Assembly: GCA_934444735.1 (NCBI GenBank)
Contig: CAKSDE010000006.1
Span: forward strand, 1-64,000
Direction of reading: 5' to 3'
DNA length: 64,000 nucleotides
Source of the DNA: an uncultured Clostridia bacterium
GTDB lineage: Bacteria; Bacillota; Clostridia; UBA1381
A program made the translations under genes and the position numbers. Positions 33,475 to 43,053 of this stretch are shown here, piece after piece. Numbering within the stretch: position 1 is the first letter of the stretch; every line of letters begins with the position of its first letter. Below the pieces are notes generated by a model. That model was not told the DNA's origin, searched no databases, and was given only the letters and a program-made list of their open reading frames with translations.

Positions 33475-34836
33475 TTACCTTGCAAAAAATTGCTTTTCAA
33501 AGCCTGAAATCGTGCCCTCCGTTGTCTCGATTGCAGCTGCAAGCGCCGTATTTCCCAAAACATAGCACTCTATCAGCTTACCCTCGGCAAAGCAAAGCTC
33601 ATTATGCATCGGGAAATAGTTCTCCAAAAGAAAACGTGCATATTTAACCAAGCGAAAATCGCCGTATATGCGTATATCTTCACCTTTCGGGTGCTCAACC
33701 GCAACACTGTATCCGTCCGACACCGCACCGAGTATATCGTGATCCTCGCAAAATGCGATAGTTGATGCGGAATTAAAGAAATAGTTTTCTTTTAAGGTGG
33801 TGTGCGTGTCGGTCGAGCCGACAATCGGGATATTTATGCCCTCGATTCTCAATTTATTGTAGAGCGCCAGCTGCAAATTATTATCCTCATGCGCACAGCC
33901 GCCCAAGACTTCATATGCGTCACAAAGCTTGTTTTTTAAAATCGCCTCGCTCATCTTCGTTTCGGTGTGATAGTGGTTTCCCACATTCCAGTACGGGTGC
34001 GGATAGATCGCATATCCGCCGCTTTTTTTAATTTCACGGTACAGCCATACTCTGTTTAAATATTCCCGTTTATCCAAGCCCTCGGGAACGCTTATTTCAC
34101 CCTCAAGCTCCGCTGCTTCCTTTTCTATCCGCTCCGGCTCATTAAAATATATCTCGTTTATACTGTACTCACCGCCGATATGCACCATATGGAAAAGTCC
34201 CGGGATTCCGTTATGTACCTCTTCTGCCCTCATTATTTCAAAGTCGGTTTTAAAATCGAATTTTTCCTTTGCATATTTTGCCGAATCGAAAACATTGTGG
34301 TCGGTAAGCGCGATAAAATCATATCCCGCCTTTCTGTACTCCGCCGCAACCAAAGCCGGGCTTTCATCACCGTCGGAACGGTATGTGTGAATATGCAGAT
34401 CTCCTCTTAGCGCACGTCTTTTGTATAAGTCGGATTTCAGAGAATATATCGGCAATACCACACCCGTTTTATGTGCCGTAAAAAGATTATGCCAGTGCGG
34501 CTCATACTTTTCGTAGAGCGGATTTATGTGGCTGCCGTAATCTTCGGCGCTTATATGTATCCGCCACTCCTGCTCGCCGCCGAAAAAGTATTTTAACTTA
34601 AGCTCGCCGTTTTGCGGTCTTACCTTGAAAACCTTTCTGTTTTTATCCCAACCCAGTAAAGACATCGCACCGTCAAGCGGTACATCGCTCTCCTCCATTG
34701 GTACAAACTCCACGCTATACTCAACATCATCGTAAAATTTGAATATACCGTCAAGGCTCTTTACGCTGATTTCGCTCTCCTTATCCGCCTCGACAACCGA
34801 CGGCGTCACGCGAAACATTACACTTTCCGCTTTCAT
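33475..34836 (-). CDS. PHP-domain metallohydrolase, CehA/McbA type
   Basis: 453 residues. An N-terminal beta-sandwich (1-135) is followed by a PHP metal-dependent phosphoesterase-like domain: GDLHIHTYRSDGD near 144 (metal histidines), FIALTDHNVF near 175, YAIYPHPYWN near 280 and VGSTDTH near 345. The family includes carbaryl hydrolase-like and phosphoesterase enzymes; substrate unknown. Monocistronic, no signal peptide. Confidence 0.85.
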   Translation of the reverse strand: MKAESVMFRVTPSVVEADKESEISVKSLDGIFKFYDDVEYSVEFVPMEESDVPLDGAMSLLGWDKNRKVFKVRPQNGELKLKYFFGGEQEWRIHISAEDYGSHINPLYEKYEPHWHNLFTAHKTGVVLPIYSLKSDLYKRRALRGDLHIHTYRSDGDESPALVAAEYRKAGYDFIALTDHNVFDSAKYAKEKFDFKTDFEIMRAEEVHNGIPGLFHMVHIGGEYSINEIYFNEPERIEKEAAELEGEISVPEGLDKREYLNRVWLYREIKKSGGYAIYPHPYWNVGNHYHTETKMSEAILKNKLCDAYEVLGGCAHEDNNLQLALYNKLRIEGINIPIVGSTDTHTTLKENYFFNSASTIAFCEDHDILGAVSDGYSVAVEHPKGEDIRIYGDFRLVKYARFLLENYFPMHNELCFAEGKLIECYVLGNTALAAAIETTEGTISGFEKQFFAR

Positions 34837-34936
34837 AAATATCTCCTCCGTTTTTTTAAATTACAGGTTTCTTTTACAGAAAGTATATCACATCTGTTTT
34901 ATTTGTCAATAACTTTATTAAATTTTTGAAAAATAA

Positions 34937-35079
34937 TTGAAAATAGACGGAAAATAAGGTATAATATACATATCAAACAGAAGAAAAGCGCAAAACCCTC
35001 TTATCAATTTCTGTTCTGCGGATAAGAGAAATTTTATATACTGTTTATGCCGTTGCAGAGCGGCAGAATGGAGATTTTT
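34937..35079 (+). promoter_or_regulatory. Promoter and hairpin leader of ung
   Basis: TTGAAA (34937-34942), 17-bp spacer, TATAAT (34960-34965). The roughly 108-nt leader contains a hairpin with arms CTCTTATC and GATAAGAG (about 34998-35029) and a smaller one, TGCCG/CGGCA (35048-35065). No riboswitch recognised. Confidence 0.6.
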
Positions 35080-35754
35080 ATGGTAAACATAGGAAATGAC
35101 TGGGACGAAATTCTTGCCGGTGAATTTAAAAAGGACTACTATTTAAAGCTTCGCGAATTTTTAAAGTATGAGTATTCGCACTACAAGATTCACCCCGATA
35201 TGTACGACATTTTTAATGCCCTCAAATGGACTCCGTATAAGGATACACGCGTTGTAATATTCGGACAGGATCCGTATCACGGCGAAAATCAGGCGCACGG
35301 CCTTGCTTTTTCGGTGCAAAAGGGTGTCGATATTCCGCCGTCGCTTATAAATATGTATAAAGAACTCAACTCCGAGCTTGGCTGCTTTATCCCCAATAAC
35401 GGCTATCTTGAAAAATGGGCGCGCCAAGGGGTTCTGCTCTTGAATGCATCGCTTACGGTGCGTGACGGCCAAGCAAATTCTCACCGCAATAAGGGTTGGG
35501 AAATCTTGACGGGAAAAATCGCAGAGGAACTCAACAAGCGCACCGATCCGATAATTTTCATGCTTTGGGGGAATAATGCAAGAGAAAAGGCGCAATTTAT
35601 CACCAATCCCCAACACGTTATAATGACGGCGGCACACCCGAGTCCGCTTTCGGCTTCACGCGGATTCTTCGGCTGCGGTCACTTTAAAAGGGCAAACGAG
35701 CTTTTGACATCATGGGGAAAAGAGCCGATAGACTGGCAAATAGAAAATATATAA
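35080..35754 (+). CDS. ung: Uracil-DNA glycosylase, family 1
   Basis: A 224-residue base-excision repair enzyme that removes uracil from DNA. Water-activating motif GQDPYHGENQAHGLAFSV near residue 64 and the minor-groove loop HPSPLSASRGF near 188 are both intact. Length is typical. ATG 35080 follows GGAG by 6 bases and gives the family-typical N-terminus; an upstream in-frame ATG lacks a ribosome site. Confidence 0.96.
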   Translation: MVNIGNDWDEILAGEFKKDYYLKLREFLKYEYSHYKIHPDMYDIFNALKWTPYKDTRVVIFGQDPYHGENQAHGLAFSVQKGVDIPPSLINMYKELNSELGCFIPNNGYLEKWARQGVLLLNASLTVRDGQANSHRNKGWEILTGKIAEELNKRTDPIIFMLWGNNAREKAQFITNPQHVIMTAAHPSPLSASRGFFGCGHFKRANELLTSWGKEPIDWQIENI

Positions 35755-35763
35755 CCGACAAAA

Positions 35764-35789
35764 GGGGCTGTAAAAAAATCTACAACCCC
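35764..35789. terminator. Imperfect hairpin between ung and polA
   Basis: GGGGCTGTA with TACAACCCC (one mismatch) around an A-rich loop. It resembles a degenerate member of the GGCTGTA palindrome family; without a T-run it may end ung only weakly. Confidence 0.5.
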
Positions 35790-35817
35790 GCTGAATTTGA
35801 TTTTACGGAGGAAATTC

Positions 35818-38478
35818 ATGGAAAAACTTTTAATTATAGATTCAAACAGCATAATAAACCGTGCATTTTACGGTGTGCGCTACCTTTCGGCAAAGGACGG
35901 AACACCGACAAATGCAATCTTCGGTTTTTTAAAAACGCTCTTTAAATTGGTCGAGGAAAACAACCCCGACTATATTCTTGCGGCATTTGACCTAAAAGCA
36001 CCGACCTTCCGCCACAAGATGTTCGACGCATACAAGGCGCAAAGAAAACCGATGCCCGACGATCTTGCACGCCAGATGCCGATTGCAAAAGAGATACTTA
36101 CCAAAATGGGGATAAAAATCCTCGAAAAGGAAGGCTTTGAGGCAGACGATATTATCGGCACCGTTTCGCAGATATGTGAGGGCAAGGGAATCGAGTGCCT
36201 TATCGCAACAGGTGACAAGGACGATTTGCAGCTTGCCTCCGACAAAACAAAGGTAATACTCACAGTCACCAAAAGCGGTGTAAATGAAACGGTTTATTAC
36301 GGTGCGGAGCAGGTTTTTGAAAAGTACGGCGTCACTCCCAAAGAGTTCATAGACGTTAAAGCTTTAATGGGCGACAGCTCGGACAATATCCCCGGTGTCC
36401 CCGGGATCGGCGAGAAAACCGCCCTTTCGCTTATTCAGAAAAACAAAAACATCGAATACATCTATGAAAATATAGACGGAATCGGCTTAAAAGGCGCGAT
36501 GCTCGAAAAGCTCAAAAAAGGGAAAGACTCGGCATTTTTAAGCAAAACCTTAGCAACAATCGTGCGTGACGTGCCGATAGATTCAAACTTTTCCGACTGT
36601 ACTTTTCCCGGTGATATATCGGCGCTTGCCACCCCCGATGCGGCGGAAATATTAGAGAGCCTGAATCTTGAGAGTATATTAAAAAAGCTCAACATCACCG
36701 AGCGCAAATCCGAAACAAAGCTTTCCGAAAGTGAGTTTGTAAAAAGTGCAAAAAAGGTGACGGTCGAAAGTAAGGCAGAAGCGGATGAGCTTATCTCGGA
36801 AATATCCGAAAAAAAAGAAGTGTCCTGCTTTTTCAAGCTAAGCGGCGGCTCTCTTGTATCCGTCGGCTTTGCAGTCGGAAAAAGTGCATATTTTATAGAT
36901 ACCGACCTGCACCCCGACCTTTTTGAGATGCTCTTTCCCCTGCTTTCCGACGAGAGTATAAAAAAATACACCTTCGATGTAAAAGACGCGCTTGTCGCCC
37001 TTTCGGACAAAGTAAAAATAAATGGAATTGCATATGACTGTGCCGTTGCGGCATATCTTATAAACCCTGCGCGTCCTCAATACACCATAGACGGGATTCT
37101 CCCCGAATTTTTGGGGCTTACCTTTGATGTCGGAGAGGAAAATGCTCAAATTTCGCTCTTTGATACCGAAAGCTCATCGGACGATGTTTCAATGTCGGTT
37201 CTTGCAATTAAACCTTTAATGGAAAAAACAAAAGAGCAGATTGTAAAAAACGGTCAGGAAAAGCTTTATTACGACGTTGAGCTGCCGCTTGTAACGGTGC
37301 TTGCCGATATGCAGACGGACGGTATAAAAATCGACACCAATCAGCTGAAAAGCTTTTCCGACACGCTCTCGGCGCGAATAGACGAGCTTACCCAAAGCAT
37401 ATATGAGCTTGCCGGCGAGGAATTTAACATCAATTCCACAAAGCAGCTCGGCGTCATTCTCTTTGAAAAGCTCGGCTTAAAATCCGGCAAGAAAACGAAA
37501 ACCGGTTATTCCACCAACATAGACGTTTTGGAAAAGCTCAAAGGCGATCATGCGATAATAAACCTTTTAATAGAATACCGACAGCTCACAAAGCTCAAAA
37601 GCACCTATTGCGACGGATTGATGAACGTTATAAATCCGCGTACCGGTAGGATTCACTCGCAGTTTAAGCAGCTTGTAACGGTGACGGGAAGAATCAGCTC
37701 AACCGAGCCTAATATGCAGAATATCCCCGTCAGAACCGAGCTCGGGCGCGAGTTAAGAAAGATGTTTATCGCAGAGGACGAGGATCATGTCCTGGTTGAC
37801 GCCGACTATTCACAGATCGAGCTCAGGGTTCTTGCGCACATGGCAAACGACAAAACCATGATTGAGGCATTTAAAAATAACGAGGATATCCATGCCGTTA
37901 CCGCATCGCAGGTTTTGGGTATTCCCATATCCGAGATCACACCCGAGCAAAGAAGCAGTGCAAAAGCGGTTAATTTCGGGATTGTCTACGGCATCGGAGA
38001 ATACAGCCTTTCGCAGGACTTGGGGATCTCAGTAAAGGCGGCAAAGGAATATATTAACAGCTACCTCGATAAATATATGGGTGTCAGAGAATACATGGAG
38101 CATATAAAAGCGGAGGCGAAGGAGGACGGATTTGTAAAAACGGCAATGAACCGTATCCGTTATATCCCCGAGCTTAAATCCACCAACTTCAATACACGCT
38201 CCTTCGGCGAAAGAGTGGCATTAAACACCCCTATCCAGGGAACTGCCGCCGATATAATAAAGCTTGCAATGGTTCGTGTGCATAAACGTCTTGAAAAAGA
38301 GGGCTACAAAGCTCGCCTTATCTTGCAGGTACACGATGAGCTGATTGTCGAGGCACCAAAATCGGAGGAGGACGCCGTTAAAAAGCTTTTAAAAGAGGAA
38401 ATGGAAAATGCATTCCCGCTTTCGGTTCCTCTAATAGCCGACACCTCCTCCGGCAGAAGCTGGTATGATGCAAAGTAG
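35818..38478 (+). CDS. polA: DNA polymerase I
   Basis: 886 residues. 5'-nuclease domain (1-290; IIDSNSIINRAFYG at the start, GDKDDLQLAS near 130, GDSSDNIPGVPGIGEKTA near 184), a 3'-5' exonuclease-like domain (about 310-480) and an A-family polymerase domain (about 500-886; DADYSQIELRVLAHMA near 654, RSSAKAVNFGIVYG near 702, VHDELIVEAP near 842). The exonuclease domain lacks the acidic DxE pair (its first strand reads SCFFKLSGG), so proofreading is probably lost, as in several Firmicute enzymes. ATG 35818 follows GGAGGAAATTC. Leads the polA-coaE-slt-kinase-uppP unit. Confidence 0.96.
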   Translation: MEKLLIIDSNSIINRAFYGVRYLSAKDGTPTNAIFGFLKTLFKLVEENNPDYILAAFDLKAPTFRHKMFDAYKAQRKPMPDDLARQMPIAKEILTKMGIKILEKEGFEADDIIGTVSQICEGKGIECLIATGDKDDLQLASDKTKVILTVTKSGVNETVYYGAEQVFEKYGVTPKEFIDVKALMGDSSDNIPGVPGIGEKTALSLIQKNKNIEYIYENIDGIGLKGAMLEKLKKGKDSAFLSKTLATIVRDVPIDSNFSDCTFPGDISALATPDAAEILESLNLESILKKLNITERKSETKLSESEFVKSAKKVTVESKAEADELISEISEKKEVSCFFKLSGGSLVSVGFAVGKSAYFIDTDLHPDLFEMLFPLLSDESIKKYTFDVKDALVALSDKVKINGIAYDCAVAAYLINPARPQYTIDGILPEFLGLTFDVGEENAQISLFDTESSSDDVSMSVLAIKPLMEKTKEQIVKNGQEKLYYDVELPLVTVLADMQTDGIKIDTNQLKSFSDTLSARIDELTQSIYELAGEEFNINSTKQLGVILFEKLGLKSGKKTKTGYSTNIDVLEKLKGDHAIINLLIEYRQLTKLKSTYCDGLMNVINPRTGRIHSQFKQLVTVTGRISSTEPNMQNIPVRTELGRELRKMFIAEDEDHVLVDADYSQIELRVLAHMANDKTMIEAFKNNEDIHAVTASQVLGIPISEITPEQRSSAKAVNFGIVYGIGEYSLSQDLGISVKAAKEYINSYLDKYMGVREYMEHIKAEAKEDGFVKTAMNRIRYIPELKSTNFNTRSFGERVALNTPIQGTAADIIKLAMVRVHKRLEKEGYKARLILQVHDELIVEAPKSEEDAVKKLLKEEMENAFPLSVPLIADTSSGRSWYDAK

Positions 38479-38487
38479 GTGAAAAAA

Positions 38488-39072
38488 ATGATAATTCTCG
38501 GAATAACAGGTCCGACCGGTGCAGGCAAAAGCACAGTATCGAAAATATTTAAAAAGTACGGTGTTGAAATTATCGATACCGATATTCTGGCAAGAAAAAT
38601 CGTGGAGCCTGATATGCCGGCGCTAAAAGAGCTTGCCGATGCATTCGGAAAGAATATATTAAATGATGACAGCACGCTAAAGCGTAGTGAGCTTGCGCGC
38701 CTCGCTTTTTCCGATCCCGCAAGGCTCAAGATTTTAAACTCCATAACACACAGATATATAAAAGAAGAAATCAATATACTGATCGGAAAAAGCAAAAGCG
38801 ATACGGTCGGAATTGACGGCGCGGTACTTTTTGAGAGCGGTGTTTCGGATATGTGCGATTATATAATATCTGTAACAGCAGATGAGGATATTCGTATAAA
38901 ACGCATAATGGCACGCGACTCCATCTCCGAGGACGCGGCCCGAACACGTATCGGTGCGCAAAAAAATAATGCCTTTTATCTTGAAAATTCCGACTATATA
39001 GTGTATAATAACGGTAGAGAGGATTTGGAGGAACAAGTCAAAAACATATTAAATAATGTTAAAGGAGCATAG
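38488..39072 (+). CDS. coaE: Dephospho-CoA kinase
   Basis: A 194-residue kinase for the last step of coenzyme A synthesis. P-loop GITGPTGAGKST near residue 5, DTDILARKIVEP near 32 (substrate-binding DTD), and the lid region (RIMARDSISEDAARTRIGAQ near 137). ATG 38488 is 6-7 bases after AGGTG; a GTG three codons earlier is nearly fused to the polA stop. Order polA-coaE is common in Clostridia. Confidence 0.94.
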   Translation: MIILGITGPTGAGKSTVSKIFKKYGVEIIDTDILARKIVEPDMPALKELADAFGKNILNDDSTLKRSELARLAFSDPARLKILNSITHRYIKEEINILIGKSKSDTVGIDGAVLFESGVSDMCDYIISVTADEDIRIKRIMARDSISEDAARTRIGAQKNNAFYLENSDYIVYNNGREDLEEQVKNILNNVKGA

Positions 39073-39073
39073 T

Positions 39074-39682
39074 GTGAGCAAAATTTCAAAATGTATTTTT
39101 GCGCTTATTGCGGCGTTTGTGATAATATCCTTTACAAAAACCGCATATAATCTGATTATGCACGCGATATACCCGGTGAGATATTACGAGTATATCGATA
39201 AATATTCAAGGGAGAATAATCTCGACGAATACCTTGTAATGGGAGTAATAAAGGCGGAGAGCAACTACATCCACGATGCACATTCGGGAGTTGCGCGCGG
39301 TCTTATGCAGCTTACCGATGACACAGCCGTGTGGGTTGCGGATAAGATGGGGATTGAATTTTCGACAAACGACATTGAGGATCCCGAAACAAACATAAAA
39401 ATGGGGTGCTTTTACTTAAAATATCTCACAACCCTCTATGAAAACCGCGACACGGCGCTTGCGGCATATAACGCAGGCATGGGCAATGTTTCAAAATGGC
39501 TCAAAAACCCCGAATACAGTTCGGACGGTATCACGCTTTCCTATATCCCGTTTAAGGAAACGCGCGAATACGTGGCTAAAGTGAATGATTACGAGCGCAC
39601 ATACAAAGAATTATACGATTTAGGAAAAAATATTAAAAAAAGAAAGTCCGAGGCAGTAAATTCTTCGGACGGAAAGGAATGA
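39074..39682 (+). CDS. Membrane-anchored lytic transglycosylase (SLT domain)
   Basis: 202 residues. A single N-terminal membrane anchor (CIFALIAAFVIISFTKTAY, about 7-25) and an extracytoplasmic lysozyme-like SLT domain with catalytic glutamate in VIKAESNYIHDA near 62, GLMQLTDDTA near 83 and AAYNAGMGNV near 136. Cuts peptidoglycan glycan strands. GTG 39074 is 6 bases after AAAGGAG and one base after the coaE stop; an ATG upstream lies inside coaE before that ribosome site. Confidence 0.9.
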   Translation: MSKISKCIFALIAAFVIISFTKTAYNLIMHAIYPVRYYEYIDKYSRENNLDEYLVMGVIKAESNYIHDAHSGVARGLMQLTDDTAVWVADKMGIEFSTNDIEDPETNIKMGCFYLKYLTTLYENRDTALAAYNAGMGNVSKWLKNPEYSSDGITLSYIPFKETREYVAKVNDYERTYKELYDLGKNIKKRKSEAVNSSDGKE

Positions 39683-39686
39683 TATT

Positions 39687-40304
39687 ATGATTATAACAAT
39701 CGGCAGACAATTCGGCAGCGGCGGAAAAGAGCTTGGGAAAAAATTATCCGAAAAGCTCGGCTACAAATTTTACGATGAAGAGCTTGTGGAAATGGCGGCA
39801 AAAAACAGCAACATGAACGCATCTATCCTGCAAGAGGCAGACGAAAAGGCAAGCAAGAGCTTGTTATACTCAATCGCAACGGGTATGGATTCGCGCTTTT
39901 TCAATCCCTACTATGAGCTTCCGATAAACGATAAGCTCTTTATTGAGCAATCGAACATTATAAAAAAGCTTGCTCACGAGGGCAACTGCGTAATAGTCGG
40001 CAGATGCGCCGATTATGTTCTCGAGTCGGCTGAAATCCCCTCAGTGGATTTGTTCATCTATGCATCTTTAGAGCACAAAATTGAGAGAATTTCTCAAAAA
40101 TATGATCTTTCCCGTGACAAGGCAAAGGATAAAATTAAAAAGGTTGAAAAAGGCAGAAAGGCATATTATAACTACTATTCAAATAAAGAATGGGGTGCAA
40201 TGCAGAACTACGATTTATGCATAAGCACAAGCGACATATCGATTGATGACGCGGTAGATGTTGTTATAGCATTTTTGGATAAAAAAGGAGGAAATAAAGC
40301 GTGA
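39687..40304 (+). CDS. Cytidylate kinase-like family protein
   Basis: A 205-residue P-loop protein of the cytidylate-kinase-2 group: MIITIGRQFGSGGKELGKKL is the nucleotide-binding start, VIVGRCADYVL near 107 and the lid region RDKAKDKIKKVEKGR near 146. The proteins are common in Clostridia; nucleotide substrate not established. It is separate from true cmk by its GSGGKE P-loop. Confidence 0.87.
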   Translation: MIITIGRQFGSGGKELGKKLSEKLGYKFYDEELVEMAAKNSNMNASILQEADEKASKSLLYSIATGMDSRFFNPYYELPINDKLFIEQSNIIKKLAHEGNCVIVGRCADYVLESAEIPSVDLFIYASLEHKIERISQKYDLSRDKAKDKIKKVEKGRKAYYNYYSNKEWGAMQNYDLCISTSDISIDDAVDVVIAFLDKKGGNKA

Positions 40305-41113
40305 TTGACTTTATAAAATCCCTCCTGCTCGGAATCATCGAGGGAATAACCGAATGGCTCCCGATTTCAAGTACGGGGCATATGATCCTCTTTAATGAAA
40401 TTACAAATACAAAGGACACCTTCTTCAATTCGGACGTTTTCCTTTATGTAATCCAGTTAGGTGCGATTCTTGCAATTGCAACGCTCTATTTTAAAAAGCT
40501 CAATCCCTTTTCGCCGTCCAAAACCAAACGTGAAAAGCAGGATACATGGCAGATGTGGTTCAAAGTCATTGTAGCTTGTCTGCCGGCGGCGGTTATAGGG
40601 CTTCTGTTAAACGACTTCATGAATAATTTCGAGAACTGGTATGTTATAAGTGCAACGCTTATAATTTACGGTATACTCTTTATATTCATCGAGCCGAAAA
40701 ACGGCAAGATAACCTCCATGAACCAGATGACATACAAAACAGCGCTTTTAATCGGACTTTTCCAGGTACTCTCGATTATCCCCGGCACCTCGCGCTCGGG
40801 TGCAACCATTCTCGGCGCTATGATTTTAGGCTGTTCGCGCGGAATTGCCGCGGAATTTTCCTTCTTCCTTGCAATACCGGTTATGTTCGGCGTAAGTCTT
40901 TTAAAGCTCGTAACAACCGACTATGCAATGACAGCGAACGAATGGGGACTTTTGGCAGTCGGCATGATTGTAGCATACATAGTTTCAATGATGAGCGTAA
41001 AATTCCTTGTAAACTACGTCAGAAACCACGATTTCAAGGTGTTCGGATACTACCGCATCATTCTCGGAATTTTGGTTATAGCGTATTTTTCGATTATGTT
41101 ATTGGTAAAATAA
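40301..41113 (+). CDS. uppP: Undecaprenyl-diphosphatase UppP (BacA)
   Basis: A 270-residue integral membrane enzyme that recycles undecaprenyl pyrophosphate for wall synthesis and confers bacitracin tolerance. Active-site motifs are intact: EGITEWLPISSTGHM near 14 and PGTSRSGATI near 160. About eight hydrophobic segments. Starts at GTG 40301, overlapping the kinase stop, with AAAAAGGAGG upstream. Last gene of its unit, followed by two palindromic terminators. Confidence 0.96.
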   Translation: MIDFIKSLLLGIIEGITEWLPISSTGHMILFNEITNTKDTFFNSDVFLYVIQLGAILAIATLYFKKLNPFSPSKTKREKQDTWQMWFKVIVACLPAAVIGLLLNDFMNNFENWYVISATLIIYGILFIFIEPKNGKITSMNQMTYKTALLIGLFQVLSIIPGTSRSGATILGAMILGCSRGIAAEFSFFLAIPVMFGVSLLKLVTTDYAMTANEWGLLAVGMIVAYIVSMMSVKFLVNYVRNHDFKVFGYYRIILGILVIAYFSIMLLVK

Positions 41114-41130
41114 AAAATCAAATACAAAAA

Positions 41131-41170
41131 GGGGTTGTTTAAAAAGTCAATCGACTTTTTAAACAACCCC
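41131..41170. terminator. Palindromic terminator after uppP
   Basis: A 40-bp palindrome (GGGGTTGTTTAAAAAGTCAA with its near-exact complement, one mismatch at the centre). A relative of the GGCTGTA family. Confidence 0.85.
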
Positions 41171-41180
41171 TCAATCTTTT

Positions 41181-41216
41181 GGGATAGAAAAAAGCTCCGA
41201 AACGCAAGAAAAAAAA
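41181..41216 (+). repeat. Dispersed CTCCG-AACGCA motif, third copy
   Basis: GGGATAGAAAAAAGCTCCGA then AACGCAAGAAAAAA, similar to 20401 and to the inverted copy at 19718. It leads straight into the palindrome at 41222. Confidence 0.55.
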
Positions 41217-41221
41217 GCAAA

Positions 41222-41253
41222 GGCTGTAAAAAATCAATTGATTTTTTACAGCC
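41222..41253. terminator. Palindromic terminator, TCAATTGA family
   Basis: A perfect 32-bp palindrome, GGCTGTAAAAAATCAA with its complement, 13 bp from the stop of the convergent LCP gene. Identical to the one at 51681. Confidence 0.88.
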
Positions 41254-41266
41254 CCTTTTTCGTTTC

Positions 41267-43039
41267 TCAACCTTCCGAATCAGATTCCGTACTTGTTCCT
41301 GTGCTTTCCTCCGACTTTGTGCTGCCGCTTTCGGCACTGCTGTCGGTTTTCTTATCTTCAGCGGCCGATGTTTCCTCTTTTTTGGGAGTATCGGTCGTTT
41401 TCTCCTCACTCTTTGCAGGTGTTTCTGTTTTCTTGTCCGGTTGATGATTATTTGTCGTTTCTTCCTTTTTCGGAGTTTCGGTTTTCTTTGTTGTATCGTT
41501 CTTTTTGTTTGTATCCGTTTTTGTTGATTCGTTAGTCTTTGTTTCTGTCTTTTTGGTTGTATCTTTCTTGCTTGTATTTATCTGAACCTCTTCGGTTTCC
41601 TTTTTTGTTTCGGTGTTTTTGGACATATTCGGCTGCTCCTTTGCGTCAGAAACCGAAACCGAAATCTTATTGTCCGTCGTTTTAGCCGATTTATCCTGGG
41701 TAGTTGTCTTGTCACTCGATGTCTTGGTCTGTCCTGCCGCCTTTTTGCCTGTCAGGCTTATATCGGTGCTCAAATCGTCCGCAGTAACGCTGTATCCGAA
41801 GTTCGTGCTTATCATCTCAGCCGTCTGCGCCAGGTCACATACAAAGTACGATTTTTTATTTATCGTTGCGGTGTCGCCCGGGAGTACAAACGAACTCATA
41901 CTGTCGCTTGAAATATTCTTAAGAACACCGGCATATTTTATAACGTCCTTTGTTCCGAGATTTGTCTTTAACTGGCTCTTAAGCTCTTTAAAGAGTCCCG
42001 GCACTTTGGTTATCAGTTCAAGATTAACCTTCTGGTCAACTATCGCCTGCAATAATTCCTGCTGTCTGTTCACACGGCTCAAATCGCTGCCGTCGCTTGT
42101 GCCGTTGTTGCTCTTTCTGTATCTGAAGAACTGCTGTATCTGATTTCCCGAAAGCTCTTGAACGCCCGGCTTTAAGTGAATATGCAGATCCTGCGTCGGA
42201 TCGTCATAGTTCATGCCTCGTCCGCCGCCCTCTATATCGGGCACGTCAAACTCGACAGGTCCTAAAATATCCATCAGCTTATCCACCGTATCAAACGAAA
42301 ATTCCACATAGTAGTTGATCGGCATACCGGTAATTGACGTTACTGCCTCGGCAACCGCGCCCGCACCGTAGAGTTTTCCCTCTTTATTGTGCATTCCGTG
42401 AACCTCGGTAATCTTTCTTGTGACGCTGCGGTCGGTAACGTACATCTTTGTATCTCTCGGTACAGACAAAAGCTTGGTCGTATGATCGTCAAAATCATAG
42501 CTTACGAGCATAATCGAGTCACTTCGCAAGCCCTCTTTATCCACGCCCAAAACCAGAACGTTAAGCTTACCCGTTTCATTATCCACCGCCGAGAAATCAT
42601 ATACCTGCTCGGGTGTTTTGTCGGGATTCGAGAAGTCAAGCCCCATTATAACCGTGACAAGTACAATCAGCAAAAGCGCTACCGTTAAGCATATCGTTGT
42701 TATGCGCCTTCTTTTTCTCTTTTTCTTAATCTTGGCTATATTGCTCATCTTAACACTGTCCTTTTTAAGCTCGCCGCTCTCCGGCGCATGATTTACAGGC
42801 TCTGCCGTTTCAAAATCTCCCGTTGAAAACGGAACCTCCTCCTCGGAGACATTGTCAAAATTGCCTGCGCCCACATTTGCGTCAAACACTTCATCGGGTA
42901 CGGCAAAATCGTTCGGCTCGCTGTCCTCACTCGGTGCGAGTGTATCGTCCGACGGTGTATACTCGGTATACTCCGTATAGTCCCTTGTTTCTCTTTCCGG
43001 GAAACGTCTTTTATTTTTCTTATTTCTTGCTCTTTTCAC
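41267..43039 (-). CDS. LytR-CpsA-Psr (LCP) family protein with long low-complexity tail
   Basis: 590 residues: an acidic/basic cytoplasmic N-terminus (1-110), one membrane helix (ITTICLTVALLLIVLVTVI, about 113-131), an LCP catalytic domain (about 155-375; LNVLVLGVDKEGLRSDSIML near 158, LLSVPRDTKMYV near 193, and RYRKSNNGTSDGSDLSRV near 306), and an extracytoplasmic T/K/S/E tail (about 430-590) that may span the wall. LCP enzymes attach lipid-linked polymers to peptidoglycan. GTG start 43039, 8 bases after GAGGT. Adjacent to a second, shorter LCP gene. Confidence 0.92.
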   Translation of the reverse strand: MKRARNKKNKRRFPERETRDYTEYTEYTPSDDTLAPSEDSEPNDFAVPDEVFDANVGAGNFDNVSEEEVPFSTGDFETAEPVNHAPESGELKKDSVKMSNIAKIKKKRKRRRITTICLTVALLLIVLVTVIMGLDFSNPDKTPEQVYDFSAVDNETGKLNVLVLGVDKEGLRSDSIMLVSYDFDDHTTKLLSVPRDTKMYVTDRSVTRKITEVHGMHNKEGKLYGAGAVAEAVTSITGMPINYYVEFSFDTVDKLMDILGPVEFDVPDIEGGGRGMNYDDPTQDLHIHLKPGVQELSGNQIQQFFRYRKSNNGTSDGSDLSRVNRQQELLQAIVDQKVNLELITKVPGLFKELKSQLKTNLGTKDVIKYAGVLKNISSDSMSSFVLPGDTATINKKSYFVCDLAQTAEMISTNFGYSVTADDLSTDISLTGKKAAGQTKTSSDKTTTQDKSAKTTDNKISVSVSDAKEQPNMSKNTETKKETEEVQINTSKKDTTKKTETKTNESTKTDTNKKNDTTKKTETPKKEETTNNHQPDKKTETPAKSEEKTTDTPKKEETSAAEDKKTDSSAESGSTKSEESTGTSTESDSEG

Positions 43040-43053
43040 AACATTCTACCTCT

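Noticed and set aside
39056..39073. ATG start for the lytic transglycosylase inside coaE
   Set aside because: The AAAGGAG ribosome site lies after this ATG and 6 bases before GTG 39074, so GTG is the better start.
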